Assembly: GCF_047149785.1 (NCBI RefSeq)
Contig: NZ_BAAGBE010000001.1
Location: forward strand, 434,001-498,000
Direction: 5' to 3'
DNA: 64,000 bases
Source of the DNA: Nitrobacter sp047149785
Lineage (GTDB): Bacteria > Pseudomonadota > Alphaproteobacteria > Rhizobiales > Xanthobacteraceae
Positions within the stretch are counted from its first letter, which is position 1. Every line of letters starts with the position of its first letter. Position numbers and translations under genes: made by a program. Shown in pieces: positions 35,801-44,333 of this stretch. The notes below the pieces were generated by a model that had not been told where the DNA came from, made no database searches, and was given only the letters and a program-made list of their open reading frames with translations.

Positions 35801-36123
35801 TGGAAGCTCTCCTGCCGTTAACTCCCTTTGGAGATTTGTCTCGGTCGGCCGTCCCCAGGTTCATGGTTTCGCGTCCTGAAAACGTAGGAAGCGCCCTTGC
35901 CGTTCCGTAGGCCGCATCACAAAGCCGTGAAATAGTGTGAACCGGTGCGATCAAGCCTGCGCCGAAGCATGCTGAAAAATCCAGAGTTTTACAATTCTGT
36001 CAGTGTTTTAACGTTAAACGTCCGTTCGGCCGGCGTCGCCGGCGCTGGATTTACGTGTTCAGACTTAAACCACTTGTCTGATGCCAAAATGCCGCAGCCG
36101 CGGCGGCGTGATTCGGTGGAAGA
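35801..36123. other. intergenic region between the 66-aa gene and flhA
   Basis: 323 bp, AT-rich around 35970-36020, with the palindrome TTTAACGTTAAA. It holds the upstream region of the 66-aa gene and the 3' flank of flhA. No ORF or RNA gene is convincing. Confidence 0.4.
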
Positions 36124-38358
36124 TCAGATGCTGCCGACCGTCTTGAGCCGGGCGCGGGGATGGATTTCGGCCTGAGACAGCACCGAGGTCTGGGCGCGGA
36201 ACCGCTCGACCAGCGAGCGGACGAACGGCCGAATCGCGGCTGACGTCACCAGCACCGGCGCTTCGCCCTCGCGCGCGGCCTGTTCGAAACGGTCGCGCAC
36301 CGCGGCCATGAATTCGGACAGCTTCGAAGGCTGCATCGCCAGGCTGCGTTCCTCGCCTTGGCCGATGATGGACTCGGCAAAGGCCTGTTCCCATTTCGCC
36401 GACAGTGCGACCAGCGGCAGGTAACCGTTGGCCGAAGTGTTCTGGGCGCAGATCTGGCGCGCAAGACGCGCGCGCACATGTTCGACCAGCGTCGCCGGAT
36501 TGCGCGAGAAGGCCAGCGCCTCGGCGATGCCTTCGAGAATGGTGGAGAGATCGCGGACCGAGATGCGTTCGGCGAGCAGGAGCTGCAGCACGCGCTGGAT
36601 GCCGGAGATCGTGATCTGGCTCGGCACGATGTCCTTGACCAGTTCGCCCTGTTCCTTTGGCAGATCCTTCAAAAGTTTCTGCACCTCGCCATAGGACAGC
36701 AGGTCCGACATGTTGGTCTTGAGAAGTTCGGTGAGGTGGGTCGAAACCACGGTCGCGGAATCGACGACTGTGTATCCTTTCAGCGAAGCCTCTTCCTTCA
36801 GCGAAGCATCGACCCACGTCGCCGGCAGACCGAAGGTCGGTTCGGTGGTGTGGATGCCGGGGATATCCACCCGGTCGCCCGCGGGATCCATCACCATGTA
36901 CTGGTTCGGCCAGATCCGGCCCGACCCGGCGTCGACCTCCTTGATTTTAATGATGTACGTGTTGGCCTCGAGTTGCACGTTGTCGAGAATCCGCACCGCC
37001 GGCATCACGAACCCCATCTCGATCGCGAGCGAGCGTCTCAGCGCCTTGATCTGTTCGGTGAGGCGATCCTGGCCGCCGGGGCCGTTGACCAGCGGCAACA
37101 GCGCATAACCCAGTTCGATCTTCAGATCGTCGATCTTCAGCGCCGCCGAGATCGGCTCCTCGGCCGCCGCCTGAGCCGCTGCGGCATTGGCTTCGGACGA
37201 TGCCGCCGTCTTGGCTTCGACAGCCGCGGCAAGCTGATGCTTTCGTGAGGTCCAGGCCAGCGCTGCGGCGCCGCCGCCGAGCGCGAGGAACGGCAGCATC
37301 GGAATGCCCGGCAGCAGTCCCAGCACCAGCATCACGCCGGCCGACATGCCGAGCGCCTGCGGATAGGTGGACAATTGTTTCATCAGCGCCTTGTCGGCGG
37401 CGCCGCTGACCGCGGCCTTCGACACCAGAAGGCCCGCGGCGGTCGAGACGATCAGCGCCGGGATTTGCGTGACGAGACCGTCGCCGACGGTGAGCAGGGT
37501 GTAGCTGTGCGCCGCGTCGGCAAAGCTCAGGCCCTGCTGCGCGATGCCGATGATCATGCCGCCGATGATGTTGATGAACACGACGAGCAGGCCGGCGACC
37601 GCATCTCCGCGCACGAACTTCGAGGCGCCGTCCATGGCGCCGAAGAAGCCGCTTTCGTCTTCCAGCGCCTTGCGGCGTTCCTTGGCGGTCTTTTCATCGA
37701 TCAGGCCGGCGGACAGGTCGGCGTCGATCGCCATCTGCTTGCCGGGCATGGAGTCGAGCTGGAAGCGCGCCGCGACCTCGGCGATGCGACCCGAGCCCTT
37801 GGTGATGACCACGAAGTTCACGATCACCAGGATCGCGAACACGATGATGCCGATCACGAAGTTGCCGCCCATGACGAAGTTGCCGAAGGCCTCGATGACG
37901 TGGCCGGCGGCGGACGAGCCTTCATGCCCGTGTGACAGGATCAGCCGGGTCGAGGCCAGGTTGAGCGACAGCCGCAGCATCGTCGCAATCAGCAGAATGG
38001 TCGGGAAGGCGGAGAATTCCAGCGGCGTCTGGATGAACAAAGCGGTCATCAGGATCAGAATCGACAGCGTGATCGAGATCGCCAGAAAGAGGTCGAGGAC
38101 CACCGACGGCAGCGGCAGGATCAGGACGACAAGAATAGTCAGAATGCCGAAGGCGAGCGCGAGATCGCCGCGTCGCAGCATGGTTCCGATCTCGCTGAAG
38201 CTCGGAAAACCCGAGACCGACGCGCCCGCGCCCTGACCCGCCGTGATGCCCGTCATCGTCGCCGTTTCCCCCCGCGAATGCCGGTCGCGCGCGCCAAGCG
38301 CTTGCGCGGCGGCCGAAGGGCCGCCGTTCCGAAAGTGAGGCACCGCACTGGCGTCCAC
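36124..38358 (-). CDS. flhA: flagellar export gate protein FlhA
   Basis: 744 residues from a GTG at 38358 with GGGGAGG seven bases ahead; an ATG at 38256 (MTGITAG) is an alternative. Eight membrane helices fill the N-terminal half, including the conserved FHIPEP-type region (ATRFQLDSMPGKQMAIDADL-like) and DGDGLVTQIPALI-like segments. The large cytoplasmic domain follows, with LEIGYALLPLV-like, IEMGFVMPAVRI and VPSQITISGIQRVLQ motifs. FlhA forms the nonameric export gate that docks substrates and chaperones. A CtrA-box-like site lies 79 bp upstream. Confidence 0.96.
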   Translation of the reverse strand: MDASAVPHFRNGGPSAAAQALGARDRHSRGETATMTGITAGQGAGASVSGFPSFSEIGTMLRRGDLALAFGILTILVVLILPLPSVVLDLFLAISITLSILILMTALFIQTPLEFSAFPTILLIATMLRLSLNLASTRLILSHGHEGSSAAGHVIEAFGNFVMGGNFVIGIIVFAILVIVNFVVITKGSGRIAEVAARFQLDSMPGKQMAIDADLSAGLIDEKTAKERRKALEDESGFFGAMDGASKFVRGDAVAGLLVVFINIIGGMIIGIAQQGLSFADAAHSYTLLTVGDGLVTQIPALIVSTAAGLLVSKAAVSGAADKALMKQLSTYPQALGMSAGVMLVLGLLPGIPMLPFLALGGGAAALAWTSRKHQLAAAVEAKTAASSEANAAAAQAAAEEPISAALKIDDLKIELGYALLPLVNGPGGQDRLTEQIKALRRSLAIEMGFVMPAVRILDNVQLEANTYIIKIKEVDAGSGRIWPNQYMVMDPAGDRVDIPGIHTTEPTFGLPATWVDASLKEEASLKGYTVVDSATVVSTHLTELLKTNMSDLLSYGEVQKLLKDLPKEQGELVKDIVPSQITISGIQRVLQLLLAERISVRDLSTILEGIAEALAFSRNPATLVEHVRARLARQICAQNTSANGYLPLVALSAKWEQAFAESIIGQGEERSLAMQPSKLSEFMAAVRDRFEQAAREGEAPVLVTSAAIRPFVRSLVERFRAQTSVLSQAEIHPRARLKTVGSI

Positions 38359-38436
38359 GGGATCCTCCCCGTTTTACGCGGCTGACGACACTGACTTCAC
38401 CCGGATTCTGCTCGGCAAAAATTGCCCGGTGTATGG

Positions 38437-38451
38437 TTAGCAAAGAGTTAA
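38437..38451. promoter_or_regulatory. CtrA-box-like site upstream of flhA
   Basis: TTAG-CAAAGAG-TTAA matches TTAA-N7-TTAA at 7 of 8 fixed positions. It sits 79 bp ahead of the flhA start and on the far side of the divergent TonB-receptor promoter. Confidence 0.45.
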
Positions 38452-38736
38452 CGGAGCCCTGTAGGCGGCTGATTTCCGGCCAATTTCGGCCGCCAGCAAA
38501 AGCCGGGCTGGCTGAGGAGGCGGCAACCCGCCGTTCTGACATCACGGGCCGAACGACTGACCTCGCCGTCGCGGGTGGCCCCGCCGCCACACTCCCGGGC
38601 TTTCGAGCGCGCCATCGTTATATTTGCGTCAATATGCCGCGATCCCGGACTTCCGCTCGGCGTCAGCACCGAGATATTCTAACAAATATTACGATCCATA
38701 AGGCAAATTCCGATTCAGGTTCATAAGGGGGCTGGT

Positions 38737-40872
38737 GTGGGGCGATCAACGGCGGTCATTGGCAAGAATTCATTCCTGTCATCGGTGGCGATTTTGGCGA
38801 TGACGGTGGGCGCGGAGGCGCAAGATCTGCAAGAGCGCGGCGGGGTTTATCAGCTCGGCGAGATTTATGTTTCCGGCGCGCGGCAGGACCAGGGAGGCGG
38901 CGTCGGCGGTTCGACCATAACGCGCGACGAGACGTGGACATTCGAGAAGCAAACGCTCGACCAGGCTGTGAACCTCGTACCTGGAGTCGTCAGCACACAG
39001 TCGACCGCCGGGCAGCGCAACGAGACCGACATTTTCGTGCGCGGCTTCGGACGTTGGCAGGTTCCGCTGATGATCGACGGCGTGCGTGTCTATCTGCCCG
39101 CCGACAACCGGCTGGATTTCAGCCGCTTCCTCACCGGCGATGTCGCCGAAATCCAGATCCAGAAGGGCTACGCCTCGGTGCTCGACGGTCCGGGAGGCAT
39201 GGGAGGCGCCATCAATCTGGTGTCGCGCAAGCCGGTGAAGCCGTTCGAGGGCGAATTCAGCAGCGGCGCCTCGTTCGATAATCGCGGTTCGTTCCAGGGC
39301 TGGAACAGCTATGCGATGCTGGGCTCGCGCCAGGAGAAATTCTACGTTCAGGGCAGCGCCAACTATCTCAACCAGGATTTCTGGTCGCTGTCGCGGGACT
39401 ACTCGCCGTATCCGGCGCAAGGACCCTATGCCGGATCGCTTGAGGACGGCGGCCGGCGCAACGGTTCCGATACCCGCGACTGGCGCGTCAACCTCAAGGC
39501 CGGCTTCACGCCGGACGGCGACGAATACAGCATCAACTTCATCAAGCAGTCCGGTGAAAAGGGCGCCCCGCTCAACGTCTACAACAACCCGCCGTCGAGC
39601 CAGAACAGCTACTGGCGCTGGCCGGCCTGGGACGTGCAGAACCTCGCATTCATGTCGAACACCCAGCTCGGCGACGCCTCCTACGTCAAGACCAAGCTTT
39701 ACTACAACACATTCTACAATCTGCTCTCGGCCTACGACGACATCAGCTATACGACGCAATCGAATAACGGCCGCTTCGACAGCTATTACGACGACAACGC
39801 GCGCGGCGGCTCGGTCGAGGCCGGCACCGATCTGATCCCGATGAACACGCTGAAGGCGGCGTTCCACTACCGTGAGGATTTTCACACCGAGTGGAACGAC
39901 AACCGCCCGACCAACCCTGTCTTCCATTCCACCGAGCCGAAGCAGAATCAGGCACAGACGACATGGTCGGTTGCGATGGAAGACACTTTCCACGTCAGGC
40001 CGAACTTCGATCTGGTGGGTGGCATCAGCTACGACAAATACTGGATCGACAAGGCCGAGGAGTATAATAGTGGCGGCAGATTCATCTACGAATACCCCAA
40101 GGGTGGATCCGATGCCTTCAACTGGCAGACGGCGGCGATCTGGCGCTACAGTGAGACCGCACAGCTTCATTTCAGCGTATCGGACCGCACGCGCTTTCCG
40201 ACGATCTTCGAGCTTTACAGCCAGCGCTTCGGCACCGCGATCCCGAATCCCAACCTTGGCCCCGAGCGCGCCACCAACTACGAACTGGGCTGGAAGGGTC
40301 GCGTCGCCCCCGACCTGCGCGGCTCAGCGGCGGTCTTTTATAGCGACGTGCGCGACCTGATTCAGGCAGTCCGTGTCAGCCCGACGCAGTCGCAGACGCA
40401 GAACATCAATCAAGGCCATTTCTACGGTTTCGAGATGTCGCTTGAGGCGCAAATCTCGCCGCAGCTTGCGCTTGGCGGCAACTACACTTTCATCCAGCGA
40501 ATCGTCAGTGACGTATCCGTTCCGGGGTTCCAGCCGAGTGGGGTGCCGACCCATAAGGCGTTTCTCTATGCCAGTTGGCGTCCGCTCGATCGGTTGACGA
40601 TCACGCCGAGCCTGGAGATCGCCAGCGACCGCTGGAGCGACGTCGTCGTCGGCACCCAGGCAGCGAACGCACCCATCCTGGCCGCCTTCCCCGATCCCTA
40701 TATCCGCACCGGGGCCTATACGCTCGCCAACGTCAATGTCAGCTATATGCTGATGGAAAATGTCGAGCTGGCGGGCGGCGTCAAGAACCTGCTCGACCAG
40801 AACTACGAACTGGCCTGGGGACTGCCGCAGCCGGGCCGCACGTTCTACGTAAAAGCCCGAGCCACCTTCTAG
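38737..40872 (+). CDS. TonB-dependent outer-membrane receptor
   Basis: 711 residues from a GTG at 38737 behind AAGGGGG. Signal peptide ends near AEA-QD. The plug domain shows LVPGVVSTQSTAG, VRGFGRW, MIDGVRVYLPADNR and GGAINLVSRKP; the 22-strand barrel ends in VKARATF with terminal Phe. It imports a siderophore or similar chelate with energy from TonB-ExbBD. Substrate unknown; no uptake partners are adjacent. The promoter region is shared with flhA. Confidence 0.9.
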   Translation: MGRSTAVIGKNSFLSSVAILAMTVGAEAQDLQERGGVYQLGEIYVSGARQDQGGGVGGSTITRDETWTFEKQTLDQAVNLVPGVVSTQSTAGQRNETDIFVRGFGRWQVPLMIDGVRVYLPADNRLDFSRFLTGDVAEIQIQKGYASVLDGPGGMGGAINLVSRKPVKPFEGEFSSGASFDNRGSFQGWNSYAMLGSRQEKFYVQGSANYLNQDFWSLSRDYSPYPAQGPYAGSLEDGGRRNGSDTRDWRVNLKAGFTPDGDEYSINFIKQSGEKGAPLNVYNNPPSSQNSYWRWPAWDVQNLAFMSNTQLGDASYVKTKLYYNTFYNLLSAYDDISYTTQSNNGRFDSYYDDNARGGSVEAGTDLIPMNTLKAAFHYREDFHTEWNDNRPTNPVFHSTEPKQNQAQTTWSVAMEDTFHVRPNFDLVGGISYDKYWIDKAEEYNSGGRFIYEYPKGGSDAFNWQTAAIWRYSETAQLHFSVSDRTRFPTIFELYSQRFGTAIPNPNLGPERATNYELGWKGRVAPDLRGSAAVFYSDVRDLIQAVRVSPTQSQTQNINQGHFYGFEMSLEAQISPQLALGGNYTFIQRIVSDVSVPGFQPSGVPTHKAFLYASWRPLDRLTITPSLEIASDRWSDVVVGTQAANAPILAAFPDPYIRTGAYTLANVNVSYMLMENVELAGGVKNLLDQNYELAWGLPQPGRTFYVKARATF

Positions 40873-41033
40873 TGCGGTAGTCGCGGAGGAGGAGATGCGC
40901 GCCGCTCGATCCGGCGCGCATCTCCGCACCGGTTGTACTTCGTCAAAAATCCCCGAGTGCCGATTGCCGTGCGGCGCCTGACCCTGTAAGGGATGCCAGC
41001 GCCGAGGGCGGTTGCATGTGCAATCTCCGGCCC

Positions 41034-41109
41034 GGGCCTGTAGCTCAATGGTTAGAGCCGGCCGCTCATAACGGTCTGGTTGCAGGTTCGAGTCCTGCCG
41101 GGCCCACCA
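41034..41109 (+). tRNA. tRNA with CAT anticodon, probably tRNA-Ile2
   Basis: 76 nt including CCA. Acceptor GGGCCTG / CGGGCCC, D-arm GCTC-GAGC with an 8-base loop, anticodon stem GGCCG / CGGTC with loop CTCATAA, T-arm GCAGG / CCTGC. The short D-loop and the C4-G69, C5-G68 pairs are the features by which TilS recognises tRNA-Ile2 (lysidine at C34), so Ile is favoured over elongator Met. Its 3' end is the probable attachment site of the adjacent integrase. Confidence 0.9.
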
Positions 41110-41129
41110 GCAAAATCAGATAGTTGCCA

Positions 41130-42389
41130 CTACCGCTGGGCGCCGCGTGTGCTTACCGCCCCAGTTATCGCCCCAGAAACGATTCCGTTTTCGGTTGGCT
41201 TTCGTTCGATCTTCGTTTCGTGTTTTGCGATCTTCTCCACCGCGTCGGACAGATAATGAGGGTGGTGATGACCATAGGTGTTGAGCAGCACGTCGAGCGA
41301 CATGCCCAGATAGCCTGCGGCTTGCCATGGATCGGCACCGCGCTGCATCAGCCAGGTCGCCGCGGTGTGTCGAAGCGTGTGCGGCGAGATTCCTCGCCCC
41401 AGATCGGCAAGCTGAACAGCATTCTTGAATGCCGTTTTCACCGATGCGATGGCTTGACCGTTGTATGTAACGAAATGATCTGCTGTAGGTGCGGTCCTGT
41501 GCCAACGGCGAAGATGCGCCAGCAACCGCCGCGGAAGGGGAACAGGCGGCTGTCGCTTGTTGGTCCGCGCATCTCCTTGCTTCAGTCGATAGTAGATGCC
41601 CCGCTCGAGATCGACATAGGAACGGCCTATAGACGGTATCGGCGAAGCCGCGGCAATCGCACTGGCGCGCGTACCGGTATAGACACCTATCAAGATGAAA
41701 CGCGCGAGATGACGGAGCGGCCGCTTATCCGTGGCAACCTTTTGTCCTTTCCGCTCGCCACGATGAACGGTCTGGATTTCGCGATAGCGCCAGCAGATCC
41801 AAATCAACTTCGCAGCATCGGACCGTGTCAGCCATTTGTCGCGAGGTTCGCCCCTGGAAGGCAGCGTCACTTTGACGATGCCGCGATGATACCCCTCATT
41901 AGCATGATAATTGATGGCCGATCTCAGATCTTCCAGATCGCGCCGAGCGCCACCCTTTCTTCCGCGTTGTTTCGCGTAGCGTCGGCATTGCTCTCCGTCC
42001 ACCTCTGCAAGCATCTTGGCGCCCCACCAATCATTCAGGCGACCGATCCGTTTCTTGAATTTACGAATGGCTGGGATGCTGTCTTCGGCTTCTTCGGTAG
42101 CCTTGAAGCGGTCTCGCAGAACGTCCAGTTGCACGTCGAGATAGATCGACAATACGTCGCCAATTGGAATCGTCTCGATGTCCTGTGCCTTACGTTTCGG
42201 CTCATATTTCGAGACAATATACTCCTTCAGTTTCTTTTCCGCGGCCGCAACTTCATTTGCAGCGCAGCCCGTGCCGATATCCCGTCCGTTGTCGCGGATA
42301 CGCCAGGTTGCTTGATGTGTAATGTTTCCCGATCGGTCTCGTCGCGCTGCTCTGAGTTCGAGCCGGGCACCTTTGCTTCGACGCGGCAT
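41130..42389 (-). CDS. tyrosine recombinase / integrase
   Basis: 419 residues. The catalytic set is visible: Arg241 (YTGTRAS), His337-Arg340 (HTLRHTAATW) and Tyr372 (LNTYGHHHP). The second catalytic His is replaced by Met363 in GYLGMSL, as in many rhizobial tRNA-targeting integrases. It lies 20 bp from the 3' end of the CAT tRNA and reads toward it, the usual arrangement for an island integrated at a tRNA. Base composition is less GC-rich than the core genes. Confidence 0.92.
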   Translation of the reverse strand: MPRRSKGARLELRAARRDRSGNITHQATWRIRDNGRDIGTGCAANEVAAAEKKLKEYIVSKYEPKRKAQDIETIPIGDVLSIYLDVQLDVLRDRFKATEEAEDSIPAIRKFKKRIGRLNDWWGAKMLAEVDGEQCRRYAKQRGRKGGARRDLEDLRSAINYHANEGYHRGIVKVTLPSRGEPRDKWLTRSDAAKLIWICWRYREIQTVHRGERKGQKVATDKRPLRHLARFILIGVYTGTRASAIAAASPIPSIGRSYVDLERGIYYRLKQGDARTNKRQPPVPLPRRLLAHLRRWHRTAPTADHFVTYNGQAIASVKTAFKNAVQLADLGRGISPHTLRHTAATWLMQRGADPWQAAGYLGMSLDVLLNTYGHHHPHYLSDAVEKIAKHETKIERKPTENGIVSGAITGAVSTRGAQR

Positions 42390-42586
42390 AGCTCTCGCAT
42401 CCGTTCAATGTGCGCCAGCGTTGTAAATTCCTTGCCGGCAATTCTTTCGACGATGAGCCGCTTGCGGTCGCGTTCGCGGCGAAGTCCAGACACCGTCATC
42501 CCGCCATGAGGGAACGCGATGTTAATCGCATCTGCAAGTCTTAACGGAGTATCGTGCGTAACTTGTCGAATTTTTTGATTTGCCAT
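42227..42586 (-). CDS. small protein upstream of integrase, possible excisionase or accessory factor
   Basis: 119 residues, overlapping the integrase 5' end by 163 bp in another frame. The N-terminal half (PLRLADAINIAFPHGGMTVSGLR) could form a helix-turn-helix like that of recombination directionality factors; the C-terminal half lies in the overlap and may not be conserved. The long overlap suggests translational coupling, or that only the first 60-70 residues matter. No family is assigned. Confidence 0.45.
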   Translation of the reverse strand: MANQKIRQVTHDTPLRLADAINIAFPHGGMTVSGLRRERDRKRLIVERIAGKEFTTLAHIERMRELCRVEAKVPGSNSEQRDETDRETLHIKQPGVSATTDGISARAALQMKLRPRKRN

Positions 42587-42835
42587 CGCACGAACCTGAA
42601 CGGAGTCGGAAATGAGTGGCTAAATTCTCCTCTTGATAGTGTGACAAACATAGACTCGAAAATAAACGTGAACGCCTTTTGCTTCGGCGCGCGTTGTCGT
42701 GCGCGAGCGTTGTCGCGCGATGTTCTTCGTAAAGGTTGGATGAGAGCAGAGAGCGTCGTCGAAAAAATACTTGCGCAAGCGAAGATCGTTTCAACTGATC
42801 ATAGGGGCACCATCGGGCCGTGTTTCGCTTAGCCC

Positions 42836-42886
42836 TTCAGACTACGAATCTGGGGGTCAGGAGTTCGAATCTCTTCGGGCGCGCCA
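42836..42886 (+). pseudogene. 3' fragment of tRNA-Arg(ACG), orphan attachment site
   Basis: The sequence holds the 3' part of a tRNA-Arg(ACG): anticodon arm TCAGA-CTACGAA-TCTGG, then T-arm GGAGTTCGAATCTCT and the acceptor 3' strand CGGGCGC with GCCA. The 5' half is absent. Such fragments are the att site left at the far end of an element integrated into the intact tRNA gene. No second copy is in the window. Confidence 0.75.
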
Positions 42887-43059
42887 CCTATATCACTGAT
42901 AAAACACCATTTTTCAGATCATCGCGAGCGCGCCGCAGATTAGAAAATCCAATTAGTCTGCGATTTAGTCTGCGGAAGTTCCCGAAAGGTTATCGTCGCT
43001 ATTTGCGATTTCCATCTGCACTCACAGTTGGTGCAGCGCGGGCTGCGCTTGCTTTTTTG

Positions 43060-43277
43060 ATGCTGCATCGGCGTATGCAGGGTTGACCGGCACCGCCGAG
43101 CCTGGCCGCATAACTGAGCGTGTCGCCGCCGCCGATGGCGATCAGGTGTTCGATGCCGAGCCCCGACAGGTTCGCAAGCACCTGGCCAGTCAGGTCCCAG
43201 CTTCTGGCTTCAATGCCGCCGTCGGTATTCGTGGTAACTGGGAGGTCAATGCCGACGAGATGGTCGGGTAGGGGCAT
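43060..43277 (-). pseudogene. 6-phosphofructokinase fragment
   Basis: A minus-strand frame contains LTGQVLANLSGLGIEHLIAI followed by GGGDTLSYAARL, matching the active-site region of phosphofructokinases (IGGDDTLSYAVRL type). Homology stops on both sides after about 60 residues, and the following residues are unlike any PFK. The first catalytic-loop Asp is replaced by Gly. Non-functional remnant. Confidence 0.55.
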
Positions 43278-43331
43278 TCACGTGACAAAGAGTGTTGCGC
43301 TCCAGCCTTCGGTTAACAGAGGAGCCGCTCC

Positions 43332-43535
43332 ATGCGGACACGACATCGCTTTCCACAGAACCCCAGAACGCTTTATCGACGCCTGAACGAAGACGCGCAG
43401 CGCCTGCGTAAAGAGGCAATGGGGACCCAGCCAGGCGTTGGACGCGATCGGCTAGTCCGCAGAGCGCGGCGGGCGGAGATCGCCTCTCTCACGACCGAGT
43501 GGCCATCATCGCCGGGCTTGGAGACCCCGAAATGA
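43332..43535 (+). CDS. small SPGLxPPK-family protein, copy 1
   Basis: 67 residues. The C-terminal half, from LRKEAMGTQPGVGRDRLVRR to SLTTEWPSSPGLETPK, aligns with 44133-44333 and 51343-51522: an acidic/basic helix, a P-G/R-D step, an RR-x-E helix, and the tail W-x-SSPGL-x-PK. The family is frequent in Bradyrhizobium and has no known function. Soluble, probably cytoplasmic. Confidence 0.55.
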   Translation: MRTRHRFPQNPRTLYRRLNEDAQRLRKEAMGTQPGVGRDRLVRRARRAEIASLTTEWPSSPGLETPK

Positions 43536-43564
43536 CCGCGAAAATGAATCACTTATCTCGGGGT

Positions 43565-43723
43565 CTATCGTCTATCCATTCCAATCGAGCATTCTTGATT
43601 GCGCAGTTCTTGCTCGGCCCGATGCTCAAACTCCTTATCCCTGCCTTTTGGAAAGCCAGCTTGCTGCCATAGCTCATAGGTGCGTCACTCGATTTGCTCT
43701 CGGGTTGGTGCCCATGCACGTAC
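43565..43723 (-). pseudogene. DUF2934 protein with premature stop
   Basis: One minus-strand frame reads APTREQIE, stop, RTYELWQQAGFPKGRDKEFE, HRAEQELRNQE. This is the DUF2934 pattern (REQIxxRAYELWExAGxPEGRD). The in-frame TGA lies at 43685-43687, so the gene is interrupted. A 62-aa ORF in another frame over the same bases is a shadow. Confidence 0.55.
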
Positions 43724-43745
43724 TCCCAAGCGTGCATGGCCGCGC

Positions 43746-43934
43746 TTATCCATTGCGACGCCTTCGGGCGGCATCCTCAGCGAGCACGTTCCAATCGGCG
43801 GCGAGCTTTAGCCATGCTTCCTTGTCGAGCACATATCTGGCGTGCTCGGCGTGCGCATGGCATTCGTCTGCTATTGCTCGGTAGCGTCCGATGTTCTGGT
43901 CGGACATCCATTTGGGATTGTCCGCGCCGTCCAT
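43746..43934 (-). CDS. small HARYVLDKEAW-type protein
   Basis: 62 residues: YRAIADECHAHAEHARYVLD followed by KEAWLKLAADWNVLAEDAAR, an amphipathic helical hairpin seen in many short Bradyrhizobium proteins. Function unknown. It begins 4 bp after the stop of the upstream small gene, so it is the third member of a compact operon. Confidence 0.65.
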   Translation of the reverse strand: MDGADNPKWMSDQNIGRYRAIADECHAHAEHARYVLDKEAWLKLAADWNVLAEDAARRRRNG

Positions 43935-43938
43935 CGGA

Positions 43939-44136
43939 TCACCGCATGCTCTCGGAGCCCGGAGCGGGGCTCTCGAAGCTTTGGAGATGGGCGTACGCGC
44001 CCGTCCGGTAGAGGTTTCGCAAACCTCTGGCTAGTTGGCGGAGGTCATTCCTCGCCGCACTGACGGGGAGCTTGCGTGCGCGCCGAAGCGCATCGATCGC
44101 GTGCAGCAGGATCGGGGCTTGGGGTCTGCCGATCAT
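43939..44136 (-). CDS. small NDLRQLA-type protein
   Basis: 65 residues from the ATG at 44136, which overlaps the preceding stop (ATGA); a longer frame from 44169 is less likely. The core ARKLPVSAARNDLRQLARGL followed by RNLYRTG is a recurrent motif in short rhizobial proteins. Function unknown. Confidence 0.6.
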   Translation of the reverse strand: MIGRPQAPILLHAIDALRRARKLPVSAARNDLRQLARGLRNLYRTGAYAHLQSFESPAPGSESMR

Positions 44137-44333
44137 GTCGGCGGCCGCAATCCGGGGGATGAGAGCCATTTCTCCAGGCGCGAAGCCGCCTCAAGCTGGC
44201 TGACTCTGCGCAAAAGGAGGTCCCGGTACGCGTCGGAAGGAGTTGTCGCGGCCTCCCGCTCAAGGCGTCTGACCTCTTCGCTGAGGCGCTCTTGGAAGGT
44301 CTTGTCGTGCTCGGCGCGGATACGCTGACTCAT
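44133..44333 (-). CDS. small SPGLxPPK-family protein, copy 2
   Basis: 66 residues: RLEREAATTPSDAYRDLLLR followed by RVSQLEAASRLEKWLSSPGL and RPPT. First gene of a three-gene operon of tiny proteins (44333 to 43746). Its stop overlaps the next start by four bases. Confidence 0.65.
   Translation of the reverse strand: MSQRIRAEHDKTFQERLSEEVRRLEREAATTPSDAYRDLLLRRVSQLEAASRLEKWLSSPGLRPPT

Noticed and set aside
38779..40170. 463-codon minus-strand ORF across the TonB receptor gene
   Set aside because: Shadow of the receptor gene; no recognisable motif.
42522..42794. 90-codon minus-strand ORF between the integrase and the tRNA-Arg fragment
   Set aside because: Ser/Arg-rich composition, no motif, no conserved context.
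43549..43737. 62-codon ORF on the minus strand
   Set aside because: Another frame of the same bases has clear DUF2934 similarity, so this frame is a shadow.
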